Origin: G958296245 sp963664035
GTDB taxonomy: Bacteria > Chloroflexota > Dehalococcoidia > Lucifugimonadales > G958296245
Reading direction: 5' to 3'
NCBI GenBank assembly: GCA_963664035.2
Contig: OY760867.2
Location: forward strand, 682,001 to 746,000
Length of the DNA stretch: 64,000 nt
The notes under the pieces were generated by a model. It had not been told where the DNA came from, did no database searches, and worked only from the letters and a program-made list of their open reading frames with translations. Every line of letters begins with the position of its first letter. Within the stretch, counting starts at the first letter, position 1. Positions 34,328 to 42,921 of the stretch are shown here, piece after piece. Position numbers and translations under genes: made by a program.

Positions 34328-35188
34328 TTAGCGGGGATTCTTCTGGGACTGGAAGAAGAACTGGCTGGCGTAGCCGACGTTCTCTCCGAAGAGGTCCTGG
34401 GCCCAATGCACTATCGCCTTGTCATGGCTGGGCTTTAGCTTCAACTTCGGGAAATAGCACTGCACAGCTTTTCTAATTCGCGTATCCACCGGGAATGCCT
34501 TCGTCTTGCCGAGCGCAAAGAGGGCAATGCAGTCGGCAACCTTCGGACCTATGCCGTCACAGGCCATCAGCCGCAATTTCGCCTCGCCGTAGGTCACGTC
34601 CTTCAAGCCGCACAGGTCCAGTTTGCCGCTTTCTATGCGCTTAGCGGCGGCGAATACATTTTTGGCATGGCGCGGGAGGCCTAGCTCCAATTGCTCCAAT
34701 CGTTCGATGCCAGCCTCACGTACTTGCTTGTGTGAAGGGAAGGTATGGCGCTCATCGCCGTCCAGTTCCAGCGGGTCACCCAGTTTCGCGATGGCCTTCA
34801 CGGACTTGGCGGTCTTTTGGATGTCGGAGCGGGCCGAGCAGATGTAGGCAACGGTGCATTCCCAGGGGTCAGGTTGCCGGAGGATGCGCAGGTAGGGGTA
34901 CTTCTTGACCAGCTTGGCGATATTGTCGTCGCGGCAGGAGATGTCGTCGTGGATGGCCTGGAGGTCCTCGTCGAGCCTGAAGTATGAGGTGAGCATGTCG
35001 TTCAGGTCAGCGTCAGCGTCGGTGCGGTATTCCAAGTGGTCGCCGTCCTGGCGTACGTGGATCAGGTTGCCGCACAGCACGCCGGAGTGCCAGCCGTCCT
35101 CCCGCTTGCACCAGCGGAAGTCCTGGGTGCCATCCAGGATCTTGTCCAAGCAGAAGGGTTGTTTCAATGGGAGGTGTCGTCGCTTCAT
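34328..35188 (-). CDS. 8-oxoguanine DNA glycosylase (OGG1 family)
   Basis: About 286 residues from the ATG at 35188, which has GAGGAAC upstream; a longer frame to 35230 is less likely. The helix-hairpin-helix with ACDGIGPKVADCIALFALG carries the catalytic lysine of OGG1, and KAFPVDTRIRKAV the catalytic aspartate. OGG1 usually has PVDxH; here the His is Arg. The N-terminal part (FCLDKILDGTQDFRWCK) matches the OGG1 N-domain. Removes 8-oxoguanine opposite cytosine in base-excision repair and cleaves by beta-elimination. Eukaryote-like OGG1 is patchy in bacteria, whereas MutM is usual. Confidence 0.88.
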   Translation of the reverse strand: MKRRHLPLKQPFCLDKILDGTQDFRWCKREDGWHSGVLCGNLIHVRQDGDHLEYRTDADADLNDMLTSYFRLDEDLQAIHDDISCRDDNIAKLVKKYPYLRILRQPDPWECTVAYICSARSDIQKTAKSVKAIAKLGDPLELDGDERHTFPSHKQVREAGIERLEQLELGLPRHAKNVFAAAKRIESGKLDLCGLKDVTYGEAKLRLMACDGIGPKVADCIALFALGKTKAFPVDTRIRKAVQCYFPKLKLKPSHDKAIVHWAQDLFGENVGYASQFFFQSQKNPR

Positions 35189-35233
35189 CGCACTTGTTCC
35201 TCGTGCGGGGCCTGACAGGCATAATACCACCTA

Positions 35234-35276
35234 TCAGCCATCACCCCGTAGGGCTGGTTTCAAACCAGTCCCCTGC
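35234..35276. repeat. GGTTTsAAACC palindromic repeat
   Basis: Core GGCTGGTTTCAAACCAGTC with the flank ATCAGCCATCACCCCGTAGG. Short form of the MITE-like elements at 44167-44289 and 44550-44672. Confidence 0.7.
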
Positions 35277-35592
35277 CTTATCAATCCTGCCGCATCGGAG
35301 ACCATAGCAGAATTGGGTTAGGGTAATGTTACAATAGTCCCTCGGATTTCCCTCGGATAAGGGAGGATTCCCCTCTGCGCTTGACTACCGCCGTTTGACG
35401 TCTCCCGACGCCCCGCCTAGGGCAGTGTGGGCATATGGGTTTTCCCTTGGGGCACGAGGTCGCATCGCTCCCTTCCGGCTGGAAACCGTGTGGGACTGCC
35501 TAAGCAAGCCCTCGTTTGTCTACCGTCTCATTGACGGGTCACCCCTTCTGGCGAATGGTTAAGCTCAGTTCACGTGAAGGAGGGTGCGGAAT
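35277..35592. other. Non-coding gap
   Basis: About 315 bases with no convincing ORF. A TACAAT near 35330 could be a -10 box for the downstream lipoprotein gene, giving a leader of ~250 bases. GGAGG at 35579-35583 is the ribosome site of that gene. No known RNA signature was recognised. Confidence 0.4.
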
Positions 35593-36447
35593 ATGGTTCT
35601 GCGTCTGTTCGTTCTAGCAGCGGTCATCGTCTTTGTGGCGGCGTGCCAGGGGGCTCAGGGGGGCGGCCCGCAGGGGCTAGACCAGGAGGGACCTCAGGGC
35701 GAGCCCGACGCCCCCCGCGCGGTGACGGGGGCGTACACAGCGCCGTGGGGAACCCCGGTGTCCTCTGACGAGACGAGGGAGTTCCAGCGGAGCCGTGAGG
35801 AGGCACAGGCGGTGAAGGCCAGGGAGATTGAGATCATCGGTGGGGAGTATCCAGCTGTGGAGAATGAGGGGGACTTGCCCGACCTGTCGGCGGATCGCCT
35901 GGAGTCCGCCCTCAGGGAGACTCTAATAGACTATTTCGGAGGCCTGCGTCACAGGCACAGATCCCGGCTCGAGGCGGCCGCGGGGAGGAGCCTGCAAGGG
36001 ATAGACCTCAGCGTGAGCGCGAACCCGTCGATGGACATGTCATCGAGCAGGCACAGCAGGCAGCTCGCCGAGCGTGGGGGGTACGAGAACCTGAACCCAC
36101 CGGAGGGACTCTTCGGCGGGGCGTGCGGGAGGGCCGTCTTCGCCGTGGGGATGAAGGTGGGGCTGGTTAGGGAGAGTGACTGGCTTGAGAAGTACAGTAG
36201 GGCTAGGGCCATCAACTGGCACGCCGACGAGCTCTCGCGCGCCAGGGCTACCGTGGGGACTCTCCTGAGCCTCCCCTTCCTGAGCGCGGGGGGCAGGGTG
36301 AAGGAGCAGGCCCTATTCGTGAGATATGTGGGGGTCGGCGTCGCCGAGGGGAGAGACGACCGTCTGGGAACCGACGCATGGTACGTGACGATCATGCTCT
36401 CCCCCTGCGCCCCGGAAGGACTAGGGCAGGTGGGTGATGGAGGTTAG
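35593..36447 (+). CDS. Secreted lipoprotein, unknown function
   Basis: About 284 residues. ATG 35593 is chosen over the GTG at 35584 because GGAGG lies 9 bases before it. The signal sequence MVLRLFVLAAVIVFVAAC ends in a lipobox with Cys18, then a Gly/Gln/Pro-rich spacer. The body has LRHRHRSRLEAAAG, a YENLNPPEG stretch and a C-terminal YVGVGVAEGRDDRLG plus AWYVTIMLSP. The helix-loop-strand order and the YENL and VGVGVAEG pieces faintly recall the CAP/SCP fold, but the metal-site histidines are not clear, so I leave it unassigned. Its 3' end overlaps the convergent neighbour by 27 bases. Confidence 0.65.
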   Translation: MVLRLFVLAAVIVFVAACQGAQGGGPQGLDQEGPQGEPDAPRAVTGAYTAPWGTPVSSDETREFQRSREEAQAVKAREIEIIGGEYPAVENEGDLPDLSADRLESALRETLIDYFGGLRHRHRSRLEAAAGRSLQGIDLSVSANPSMDMSSSRHSRQLAERGGYENLNPPEGLFGGACGRAVFAVGMKVGLVRESDWLEKYSRARAINWHADELSRARATVGTLLSLPFLSAGGRVKEQALFVRYVGVGVAEGRDDRLGTDAWYVTIMLSPCAPEGLGQVGDGG

Positions 36448-37395
36448 GGCGAACTGGGGGGAGGGCTCGGAGGAGTCGGCGGTGGCGCAGTCGATGCGTG
36501 GCGCGTCCTCGGTCTGCTCCACGACGGCTTCGTAGGCGCGCTGGCGTCCGTCGTCGTCCGCGTAGGAGATGCGTACCTCGGCGCGCCGTCCGTCGCCGCT
36601 CTTGCGGGTGACCTCGCCCGCGGCGTCGCGGCGGGTCCAGCTCCAGCCCTGCTGGGCCAGGATGGCCTGCTCGACGACCTGCTCGTAGGGCGTGTGGAGG
36701 CCCGACCAGCCCCGGTAGAGGTGGGCCACGTCGGAGGCAGGCCGGGTCTGGTCGATGAGGGCCTCCAGGTCGTCCTCCTCGGGGCGGACCCAGCTACGGC
36801 CAGTGGGCAGGTCTAGGATGTTGGGGGCGAAGCGGTGGCCCCCCAGGTGGCTCGACTGCCACACGCGCATCCCGCCGTTCCTTTCGGGCGCGAGCCTGCG
36901 GCGCAGGGTCTGGTAGACGGGGTAGCCGAGCGAGGCGCAGCAGTTGTCCCTGCTGCCGTGCGTGCAGACCAGGACGTCCCGCACGCCCGACGTGTGGCGG
37001 CGGTACTGCTCGAAGGCGTCCAGGCCGCCGTTGCGCCTGAGCAGGGCTTCGACGAGGGCGGGTACGGCCTCGCGGGGCGCCTGGTAGTCGTGCTTGTCGT
37101 AGGTGGAGAAGTGCGTGTCAGGCCGGGATAAGAGCATCACCGTCGAGAGGCCCGGGTCGGTGTACTCGTCGTCGGGGGCGACGCAAAGGAGCCGGGTGTC
37201 GTTGCCCGCCTTTGCCGCCATGTCGAGCGTCTCCATGACGGCGGCGGGGAATGTGATGGAGGTCTCGACATTACCGGCCCAGGGCCTTGGCGTCTCGATG
37301 ATGAGGCATCGGTCCCAGCCCGCGGCGGAGCCTACGGCTATCTCGCCGGCGGACTTGGAGAAGGCGGCGCACTTGAGGGAGTCGTTCTGGGTCAT
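36421..37395 (-). CDS. Sucrase/ferredoxin-like (thioredoxin-fold) protein
   Basis: A 324-residue member of the sucraseferredoxin-like family. The C-terminal thioredoxin-like [2Fe-2S]-type region shows VLVCTHGSRDNCCASLGYPVY followed by VWQSSHLGGHRFAPNIL, with the conserved cysteine and histidine pattern of the family. The N-terminal half (CAAFSKSAGEIAVGSAAGWDRCLIIE) is also typical. The family is thought to act in redox or Fe-S chemistry; yeast relatives (Aim32/Apd1) bind Fe-S clusters. It starts 16 bases after the TPP-enzyme stop on the same strand, so the two may be cotranscribed. Confidence 0.85.
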   Translation of the reverse strand: MTQNDSLKCAAFSKSAGEIAVGSAAGWDRCLIIETPRPWAGNVETSITFPAAVMETLDMAAKAGNDTRLLCVAPDDEYTDPGLSTVMLLSRPDTHFSTYDKHDYQAPREAVPALVEALLRRNGGLDAFEQYRRHTSGVRDVLVCTHGSRDNCCASLGYPVYQTLRRRLAPERNGGMRVWQSSHLGGHRFAPNILDLPTGRSWVRPEEDDLEALIDQTRPASDVAHLYRGWSGLHTPYEQVVEQAILAQQGWSWTRRDAAGEVTRKSGDGRRAEVRISYADDDGRQRAYEAVVEQTEDAPRIDCATADSSEPSPQFALTSITHLP

Positions 37396-37410
37396 GGTGT
37401 CATCTCCGTG

Positions 37411-39018
37411 TCAGTCGTCGAAGGGCGCCGGCATCATGCCGACGGGGACCTCGATCAGGGTTGGGGCCTCTATGGATAGCGCCTCGCGCAGCGATTTTTC
37501 GAGCTCCTCGGGCCCCTTGGCGAGGACGCCCCGGGCGCCGTAGGCCTGGGCCAGCTTGACGAAATCGGGGTTGTGCAGGTCGGAGCCTATGACGCGCCCG
37601 TCGAACTTGCGGGCCTGGTCGCGCTTGACGTTGCCGTATGCGTTGTCGTTGAAGACTATCACGGTCGCGTTTATGCCGTACTGTACGGCGGTAGCGAGCT
37701 CCTGCGAGTTGTACAGGAAGCCGCCGTCGCCCGATACGGCGACGACCGCCGTGTCCGGCCGGGCGACCTTCGCGCCGAGGGCGGTCGGGTATGCGTAGCC
37801 GAGGTTGCCGAAGTACGAGGAGGTTATGTAGGTCCTCGGCTCGTATGCCTGGAAGTGCGTGCGGCAGTAGTAGCCGATCTGGGTCACTCCCTCGACGAGA
37901 ATGCCGTCGTCGGGCATGGCGTTGCGGATGGCCTCCACGAATCCGCCCTGGGGCTGCACGTGCTTGCTGGGGTCGTAGCGGCTCTTCTTCGCCGCCTCTA
38001 TCTCGTCCACGCGGCTCGGGCGCGGCGGGCCGAGGCGGGCGAGGTGCGTATGGAGCGCCTCCAGGGTGAGACGCGCGTCGCCGTTCACGGCGACGGTGTT
38101 GGGGTAGGCGCGGCCGATCTCCTCGGGGTCTATGTCGATCTGGACGATGCGCGGGTCCTTGCGCAGCCGGACCCACCTGCCCATGCGCGTGCCCACGGCG
38201 AGAACGACCTCGGCGTCGTCCACGATGTCGTCGAGGGCGTCGGGGCGGTAGTTCGGGACGCCCAGGGAGAGTGGGTGCCTGCCGGATATGACTCCCTTGC
38301 CCTCGGCGGTGGTGACGACTGGGGCCTGCAGGAACTCGGCGAGCCTGACTACGGCCTCGGAGGCCTCCGAGAGCACGGCGCCCCCGCCGGCCCAGATGAC
38401 GGGCCTCTTCGCCGCGGCGAGCGCCTGCGCCGCCTCGCGGACGCTCTCGTCGCTGGCGGGCTGGGGGTGGTACACATCCGGCTCGTGGAGATCGACGTCG
38501 GCCTCCTCCTCGAGGGTGTCGGGAGGGACCTCGATCTCGACGGGGCGCGGCCTGCCGGTGGACATCTGGCGAAACGCCTCGTGTACGGCGTCGGGCACCT
38601 CGGCGGCGTCGAGGACGCGCTTGGCCCACTTGGTGACGGGCCGGATGGAGTCGATCTGGTCGTTGACCTCGTGGAGCGCGCCGAAGTCCTTGCCTATCTG
38701 GTCGCGGTGGACCTGCCCTGAGACGAGGAGCATCGGGGACGACGCGGAGTACGCGGTGCCGACGCCGGCGGAGGCGTTCAGCAGGCCGGGGCCGGGCACG
38801 ACGAGCGCGGTGCCGAAGCCGCCGCCGGCCCTGGAGTAGCCGTCGGCCATGTACGCGGAGCCCTGCTCGTGGCGGTTGGAGATGAAGCGGATGCCGGGCT
38901 CGTCGTAGAGGGCGTCCATGGCGTGGTATAGCTGGACGCCTGGGACGCCGAAGACGACCCTGACCCCCTCGCGGTAGAGGGACTTGACGAGGGCCTGTCC
39001 GCCAGTCATTCGTGGCAT
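37411..39018 (-). CDS. TPP-dependent enzyme, acetolactate-synthase-like
   Basis: A 535-residue thiamine-diphosphate enzyme of the IlvB/oxalyl-CoA decarboxylase/benzoylformate decarboxylase superfamily. The catalytic glutamate is in ISNRHEQGSAYMADGYSR, the middle domain begins near AAKRPVIWAGGGA, and the TPP/Mg motif is SGDGGFLYNSQELATAVQYG followed by FNDNAYGN. No IlvN small subunit is adjacent, so a catabolic 2-oxoacid decarboxylase or carboligase is as likely as acetolactate synthase. The nearby sucraseferredoxin-like gene is downstream on the same strand. Confidence 0.88.
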   Translation of the reverse strand: MPRMTGGQALVKSLYREGVRVVFGVPGVQLYHAMDALYDEPGIRFISNRHEQGSAYMADGYSRAGGGFGTALVVPGPGLLNASAGVGTAYSASSPMLLVSGQVHRDQIGKDFGALHEVNDQIDSIRPVTKWAKRVLDAAEVPDAVHEAFRQMSTGRPRPVEIEVPPDTLEEEADVDLHEPDVYHPQPASDESVREAAQALAAAKRPVIWAGGGAVLSEASEAVVRLAEFLQAPVVTTAEGKGVISGRHPLSLGVPNYRPDALDDIVDDAEVVLAVGTRMGRWVRLRKDPRIVQIDIDPEEIGRAYPNTVAVNGDARLTLEALHTHLARLGPPRPSRVDEIEAAKKSRYDPSKHVQPQGGFVEAIRNAMPDDGILVEGVTQIGYYCRTHFQAYEPRTYITSSYFGNLGYAYPTALGAKVARPDTAVVAVSGDGGFLYNSQELATAVQYGINATVIVFNDNAYGNVKRDQARKFDGRVIGSDLHNPDFVKLAQAYGARGVLAKGPEELEKSLREALSIEAPTLIEVPVGMMPAPFDD

Positions 39019-39136
39019 GTTGGAGGTTCCTTCCGAGTGGGTCTGTGCGCCACAGAGGTCGTGCAGCCCCCATTATGACGGCAAGGCATGAGCGGCTGCA
39101 AATGCCCGCACGTGGCTCCACCGGATGCATCATGGC

Positions 39137-39430
39137 TCACGTCGTGTCGTTGGGCTGTCTCCTCTCCGTCAGCCGGCCGGACAGGTATTTGTGGATGACG
39201 CTGGACAGGAGCGTCTGGTAGGGCATCCCTTCCTCCCTGGCGCGCGAGTGGGCGAGGTTGAAGTCGCGCTCGGTTACCCGCAGATTCACTCGCCTGGTCT
39301 TGTTGAAGGTATTGCGAGCGGCCTGGCGGGCCGCCTCCATCTCGCGTTCAGCGCCGGGAGCGGAACGCAGTTCGCCCCGCTCGAAGCGGTCGAGAATGTC
39401 GCGCTCTTCCTGGTCCAAGTTGTCGTTCAC
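39137..39430 (-). CDS. CopG-like antitoxin
   Basis: A 97-residue protein with an acidic N-terminal half and a ribbon-helix-helix-like C-terminus (TRRVNLRVTERDFNLAHSRAREEGMPYQTLLSSVIHKY). This is the architecture of the CopG antitoxins that pair with BrnT-like toxins. It overlaps the toxin stop by 4 bases, so the order is toxin then antitoxin, cotranslated. The RHH end should bind the module promoter; the N-terminal part should cover the toxin. Confidence 0.82.
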   Translation of the reverse strand: MNDNLDQEERDILDRFERGELRSAPGAEREMEAARQAARNTFNKTRRVNLRVTERDFNLAHSRAREEGMPYQTLLSSVIHKYLSGRLTERRQPNDTT

Positions 39431-39714
39431 GATTGCCGTCCCCTCCGATAGTCTCTCGTAGCCTTCCTACTGGGAATGACGGTCTTCAGGAAGCGTGTGC
39501 CGTCGGGCTGCGTCACGAAAGGTACGATGTGAAGGTACTCGTCTATCTCCACGACGTAAACCATCTGCCCCGGGTATCGTTCCTGGTTCGGGTGCTCCAG
39601 CACGTCCACCAAGCCGCCCTGCTCTATTGCGGAGACGACGCCCTCGAATGAGATGCCCCGCTGCTGAATGAGTCGTTGGTTCTTCTCCATGCTACAGTCA
39701 AACCCGGCGTCCAT
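39427..39714 (-). CDS. BrnT-like toxin
   Basis: A 95-residue RelE-fold toxin candidate. FDCSMEKNQRLIQQRGISFEGVVSAIE matches the F-x-W/S-D-x-x-K-N...RGISFE opening of BrnT-related proteins. YPGQMVYVVEIDEYLHIVPFV and FLKTVIPSRKATRDY give the family end with conserved Arg/Lys/Tyr. It probably cleaves mRNA when not bound by the CopG-like antitoxin encoded immediately downstream. A start at ATG 39714 keeps the FDCSMEKN segment. The next gene to the right is divergent. Confidence 0.8.
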   Translation of the reverse strand: MDAGFDCSMEKNQRLIQQRGISFEGVVSAIEQGGLVDVLEHPNQERYPGQMVYVVEIDEYLHIVPFVTQPDGTRFLKTVIPSRKATRDYRRGRQS

Positions 39715-39894
39715 GCGTCAATCATGGCACAATGTGTGCATTTTGGCAACACTACGGCAGACCCGTGCTTTGGCAAGGAGGTAGAATTTTGCGAAATGTG
39801 TCCGCCCGGAACATTCAGGGACATCATGAAGGTGTATGCGAGATACGCTGAAGACATCAGGAGGACCTGGGACGCTATCCATGGAGGTTAGGTG

Positions 39895-40398
39895 ATGGAA
39901 GCCGTTTTGGTGAAGAACGCCAATCGAATGATGACGGTCGCCACCCTCTTGGAGGACGGCATCGAACTGGGCTTCGCGGATGGCTCCAAGGGCCTCATCC
40001 CATATGCCGATGTTCCTGAGATCAAGGAGCGTGAGGCCGTGTCCCGCCTCGAGCTGCCAAACCCATACGAGATGGTCTTGGGGACGGCGCACGGCGAACA
40101 GGTCGAAATACCCTGGGACTTCGCCCGCCACTACTGCGACGCAACCTACCGGCCAACCATAGAGGCGATAGCGATGCGGGGAAGGCAGACCATCGGCGAA
40201 CGCATCCGCCATCTCAGGGAGTCCGCGGGGTTGACCCAGGGGGCTCTCGCCCGCGCAGCGGACATCGGGCGGGTGACGCTGGTGCGGCTGGAGAAGGGCG
40301 AACAGACTCCGAGGTTCAAGACCCTAGACGCAATTGCCAAGGCCTTGGGAATAGCGGTCCCGGAGCTGCTCGTCGAACCGGAGTGGCTGCTCCGGTAG
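39895..40398 (+). CDS. XRE-family regulator with DUF2442-like N-terminus
   Basis: A 167-residue protein. The N-terminal ~85 residues (RMMTVATLLEDGIELGFADGSKGLIPYADVPEI) look like the small beta domain found in DUF2442 proteins. The C-terminus is a cro/C1-type helix-turn-helix, GERIRHLRESAGLTQGALARAADIGRVTLVRLEKGEQTP. The ATG at 39895 has GGAGG 7 bases upstream, supplied by the end of a short upstream frame. It is divergent from the BrnT-like toxin module and could regulate it, or be the antitoxin of a lost toxin. Confidence 0.82.
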   Translation: MEAVLVKNANRMMTVATLLEDGIELGFADGSKGLIPYADVPEIKEREAVSRLELPNPYEMVLGTAHGEQVEIPWDFARHYCDATYRPTIEAIAMRGRQTIGERIRHLRESAGLTQGALARAADIGRVTLVRLEKGEQTPRFKTLDAIAKALGIAVPELLVEPEWLLR

Positions 40399-40430
40399 CC
40401 GTGGGCAGGCCGTAGATGCGCAAGATGGGG

Positions 40431-42128
40431 TCACCGGGCTGAGAGCAAGGTCTGTACGTATTCGGCGACGACGGTCCGGGGGACGAGGGTGGGCTCGCCG
40501 CCGGCTCGTCGGCGGACCTCTACCACGTCCCTGTTGATGTTGCGGGGGCTGACGACGAGGGTGATGGGCAGTCCGAGGAGCTCGGCGTCGTTGAACTTGA
40601 CGCCGACCGACTCCTCGCGGTCGTCGTAGAGCACCTCGACGCCGGCCTCGACCAAGTCGTCGTAGAGAGCGCTGGCGGCCGCCGCTACGTCCTCGCGCTC
40701 GACGTTGAGGGCGGCGATCCAGGCCTTGTAGGGCGCGACGGACTCCGGTAGGACCATGCCGGCCTCGTCGTGCGTCTGCTCGACGGTCGCGGCGAGCAGG
40801 CGGCCCACACCGATGCCGTAGCAGCCCATGACGACGGGCTTCTGGGCGCCGGACCGGTCGGGGTAGGTGCAGCCGAATGCCTCGCTGTACTTGGTGTCGA
40901 GCTTGAAGACGTGGCCGACCTCTATGCCCCTGCTGGTGGAAAGGGCGCCGCCGCACCTGGGGCAGGCGTATCCTTCCTGCACGAGGGCGATGTCGGTCAC
41001 GAGGTCGGGCTCGAAGTCGCGGGGGGAGTTGGCGTTGCGGAGGTGATAGCCGTCCTTGTTGGATCCCATGATGAAGTTGGAGCCGAGGCGCAGGGAGTCG
41101 TCGGCGACTACCTTGACGCTGGCGCCGATGGGCGACGCGGAGCCTGGCACCAGCCCCGCCCCGGCGACCTCGCCGGGGGTGGCGAACCTGAGCTGGGCGC
41201 CGCCGAGGGCGTTCTTCAACTTGACCTCGTTGACCTCGAGGTCGCCCCTGATGGCGACGAAGACCATCTCGCCATCCGCGACGTAGAGCACGGCCTTGAG
41301 GGTCCTCCAGGCCGGCGTGTCGAGGTAGCGGGCGAGGTCCTCTATGGTCTTGATGCCAGGAGTGGCGACCTCCCCCAGCGGCAGCGGGTCCTCCGGCGGG
41401 TTGGGGGTCTTGCCGAAGGCGGCCCGCTCGACGTTGGCGGCGTAGTCGCAGGAGGCGCAGGTGACGATGGTGTCCTCGCCGGCGTCGGCTGGCGCGATGA
41501 ACTCGTGGGAGTCCTGGCCGCCTATCGCGCCGCTGTCGGCCTCTACCATGATGGTGTCGAGTCCGCAGCGCTCGTAGATGCGCTGGTATGCGCGTACCAT
41601 GGCCTGGTAGCTGCGGTCGAGGCCCTCGTCGTCGGCGTCGAAGCTGTAGGCGTCCTTCATGTCGAACTCGCGGACGCGTATGAGGCCGCCCCTTGGCCTG
41701 GGCTCGTCGCGGAACTTGGTCTGTATCTGGTAGAGGATGAAGGGCAGGTCCCGGTAGCTGTTGACGTTGGCCTTGACGTGGGCGGTGAGCACCTCCTCGT
41801 GGGTGGGCGCCATGACCATGGGGCGCTCGCGGCGGTCGCTGACGCGGAACATGTCGTGGCCGAAGACCTCGCTGCGGCCGGATGTCTCCCATATCTCCAG
41901 GGGCTGGAGCGCGGGCAGGCGGAGCTCCTGTCCGCCGGCGGCGTCCATCTCCTCGCGGATGATCTGCTCGATCTTGCGGAGGGAGCGCCACGCGAGGGGT
42001 AGGTAGCTGTAGACCCCGGAGGCGACCTGCGAGATGAGACCGGCCCTGAGCATGAGGCGGTGGCTGACGATCTCCGCCTCCGCGGGGTCGTCCCGGAGCG
42101 TCTTTCCGAAGAGCTTGGATACGCGCAT
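40431..42128 (-). CDS. proS: Prolyl-tRNA synthetase
   Basis: A 565-residue bacterial-type ProRS (class II) that charges tRNA-Pro. Motif 1 region ASGVYSYLPLAWRSLRKIEQIIREEMD, motif 2 KFRDEPRPRGGLIRVREFDMKDAYSFD, the inserted editing domain between ~residues 220 and 400, motif 3 GCYGIGVGRLLAATVEQ, and a C-terminal anticodon-binding domain are all seen. Length fits the bacterial form. It begins 6 bases after the MNT-HEPN gene, and ispG precedes that by 10 bases, so the three are likely one operon. Confidence 0.96.
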   Translation of the reverse strand: MRVSKLFGKTLRDDPAEAEIVSHRLMLRAGLISQVASGVYSYLPLAWRSLRKIEQIIREEMDAAGGQELRLPALQPLEIWETSGRSEVFGHDMFRVSDRRERPMVMAPTHEEVLTAHVKANVNSYRDLPFILYQIQTKFRDEPRPRGGLIRVREFDMKDAYSFDADDEGLDRSYQAMVRAYQRIYERCGLDTIMVEADSGAIGGQDSHEFIAPADAGEDTIVTCASCDYAANVERAAFGKTPNPPEDPLPLGEVATPGIKTIEDLARYLDTPAWRTLKAVLYVADGEMVFVAIRGDLEVNEVKLKNALGGAQLRFATPGEVAGAGLVPGSASPIGASVKVVADDSLRLGSNFIMGSNKDGYHLRNANSPRDFEPDLVTDIALVQEGYACPRCGGALSTSRGIEVGHVFKLDTKYSEAFGCTYPDRSGAQKPVVMGCYGIGVGRLLAATVEQTHDEAGMVLPESVAPYKAWIAALNVEREDVAAAASALYDDLVEAGVEVLYDDREESVGVKFNDAELLGLPITLVVSPRNINRDVVEVRRRAGGEPTLVPRTVVAEYVQTLLSAR

Positions 42129-42134
42129 GGGTGG

Positions 42135-42911
42135 TTAAGCCTTGTCGATTGCCGCGCGGACGGCGTCTACGAACCGCCTGGCGCCGGTGACGGCGCGGTC
42201 GGCCATCTCTTCGGTGACCAGCGCGCGGGCCTCGTAGTTGCCGTGCATGCGGTCGCTGTGGAGCATGGCAAGGGTCCCGCCAAGCTCGGACGGGACGATT
42301 CCACGGTTGACGATCTCGCTGCCGAAGACGTTCACGAGGCCCCGGTGGGACTTGGGCGGCCTGACGCCGTGGTGGGATATGATGGCTATGGCGGCATGGT
42401 GAGCGGCGTAGTAGGCGCGGTCGACGGTGGACCTGAGCAGCCCCTGGCCGCGGGTGACGGCGCTGGCCTCCAGGGCTTCGTCCGCCATGTCCAGCTGGAG
42501 CCGCACGAACTCTTGGGTGGGAGCGCCGTTCATTACACCGTCCTCGATAGCCCTGGTGCGGATCGCGTCGAAAGTGCCGTCGTCGTAGAGCGCTATGCCG
42601 TGATCCAACACGTCCTGTATGAACCAGGCGCGCATGTCAACGAGGCTGTCCACTTCCTCCGGCGTGCGGAGGAGCAGCTGGGGAATGGGCCCGGAGGCCG
42701 TCTCGATGTGGGCCAGCCTCTCGGAGAATCGGTCCGGCTCGCCCGGCCCGCCTGCGATTACGAGAATGTCCACGTCGCTATCCTCGGTGTTCGCGCCGCG
42801 CGCAACCGAGCCGTAGAGCACTACGGAGTGGACATGACCGCGCAGCTCGTCGAGGACGAGCCGTGTCGTACGGTCTGCGACGTACTGGTGGCGGGTGAGA
42901 GTGGTGGTCAT
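42135..42911 (-). CDS. MNT-HEPN fusion protein
   Basis: A 258-residue fusion of the two halves of a known toxin-antitoxin type. Residues ~20-110 are a minimal nucleotidyltransferase (GSVARGANTEDSDVDILV, i.e. GSxxRG...DxD). Residues ~125-258 form a HEPN domain with RAYYAAHHAAIAI (an R-x5-H motif), HRGLVNVFGSEIV and DRMHGNYEAR. In split MNT/HEPN systems the HEPN part is an RNase or tRNA-targeting toxin and MNT AMPylates and silences it. Fused versions may be self-regulated. It is embedded between the essential genes ispG and proS, which would help keep it in the genome. Confidence 0.85.
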   Translation of the reverse strand: MTTTLTRHQYVADRTTRLVLDELRGHVHSVVLYGSVARGANTEDSDVDILVIAGGPGEPDRFSERLAHIETASGPIPQLLLRTPEEVDSLVDMRAWFIQDVLDHGIALYDDGTFDAIRTRAIEDGVMNGAPTQEFVRLQLDMADEALEASAVTRGQGLLRSTVDRAYYAAHHAAIAIISHHGVRPPKSHRGLVNVFGSEIVNRGIVPSELGGTLAMLHSDRMHGNYEARALVTEEMADRAVTGARRFVDAVRAAIDKA

Positions 42912-42921
42912 GGGTCGAAGG

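Noticed and set aside
39676..39891. A 71-codon frame between the toxin and the XRE regulator
   Set aside because: It begins inside the toxin's N-terminal region on the opposite strand; an internal ATG could make a 31-residue peptide but spacing to GGAGG is too long and no family is seen. It does supply the ribosome site of the next gene.
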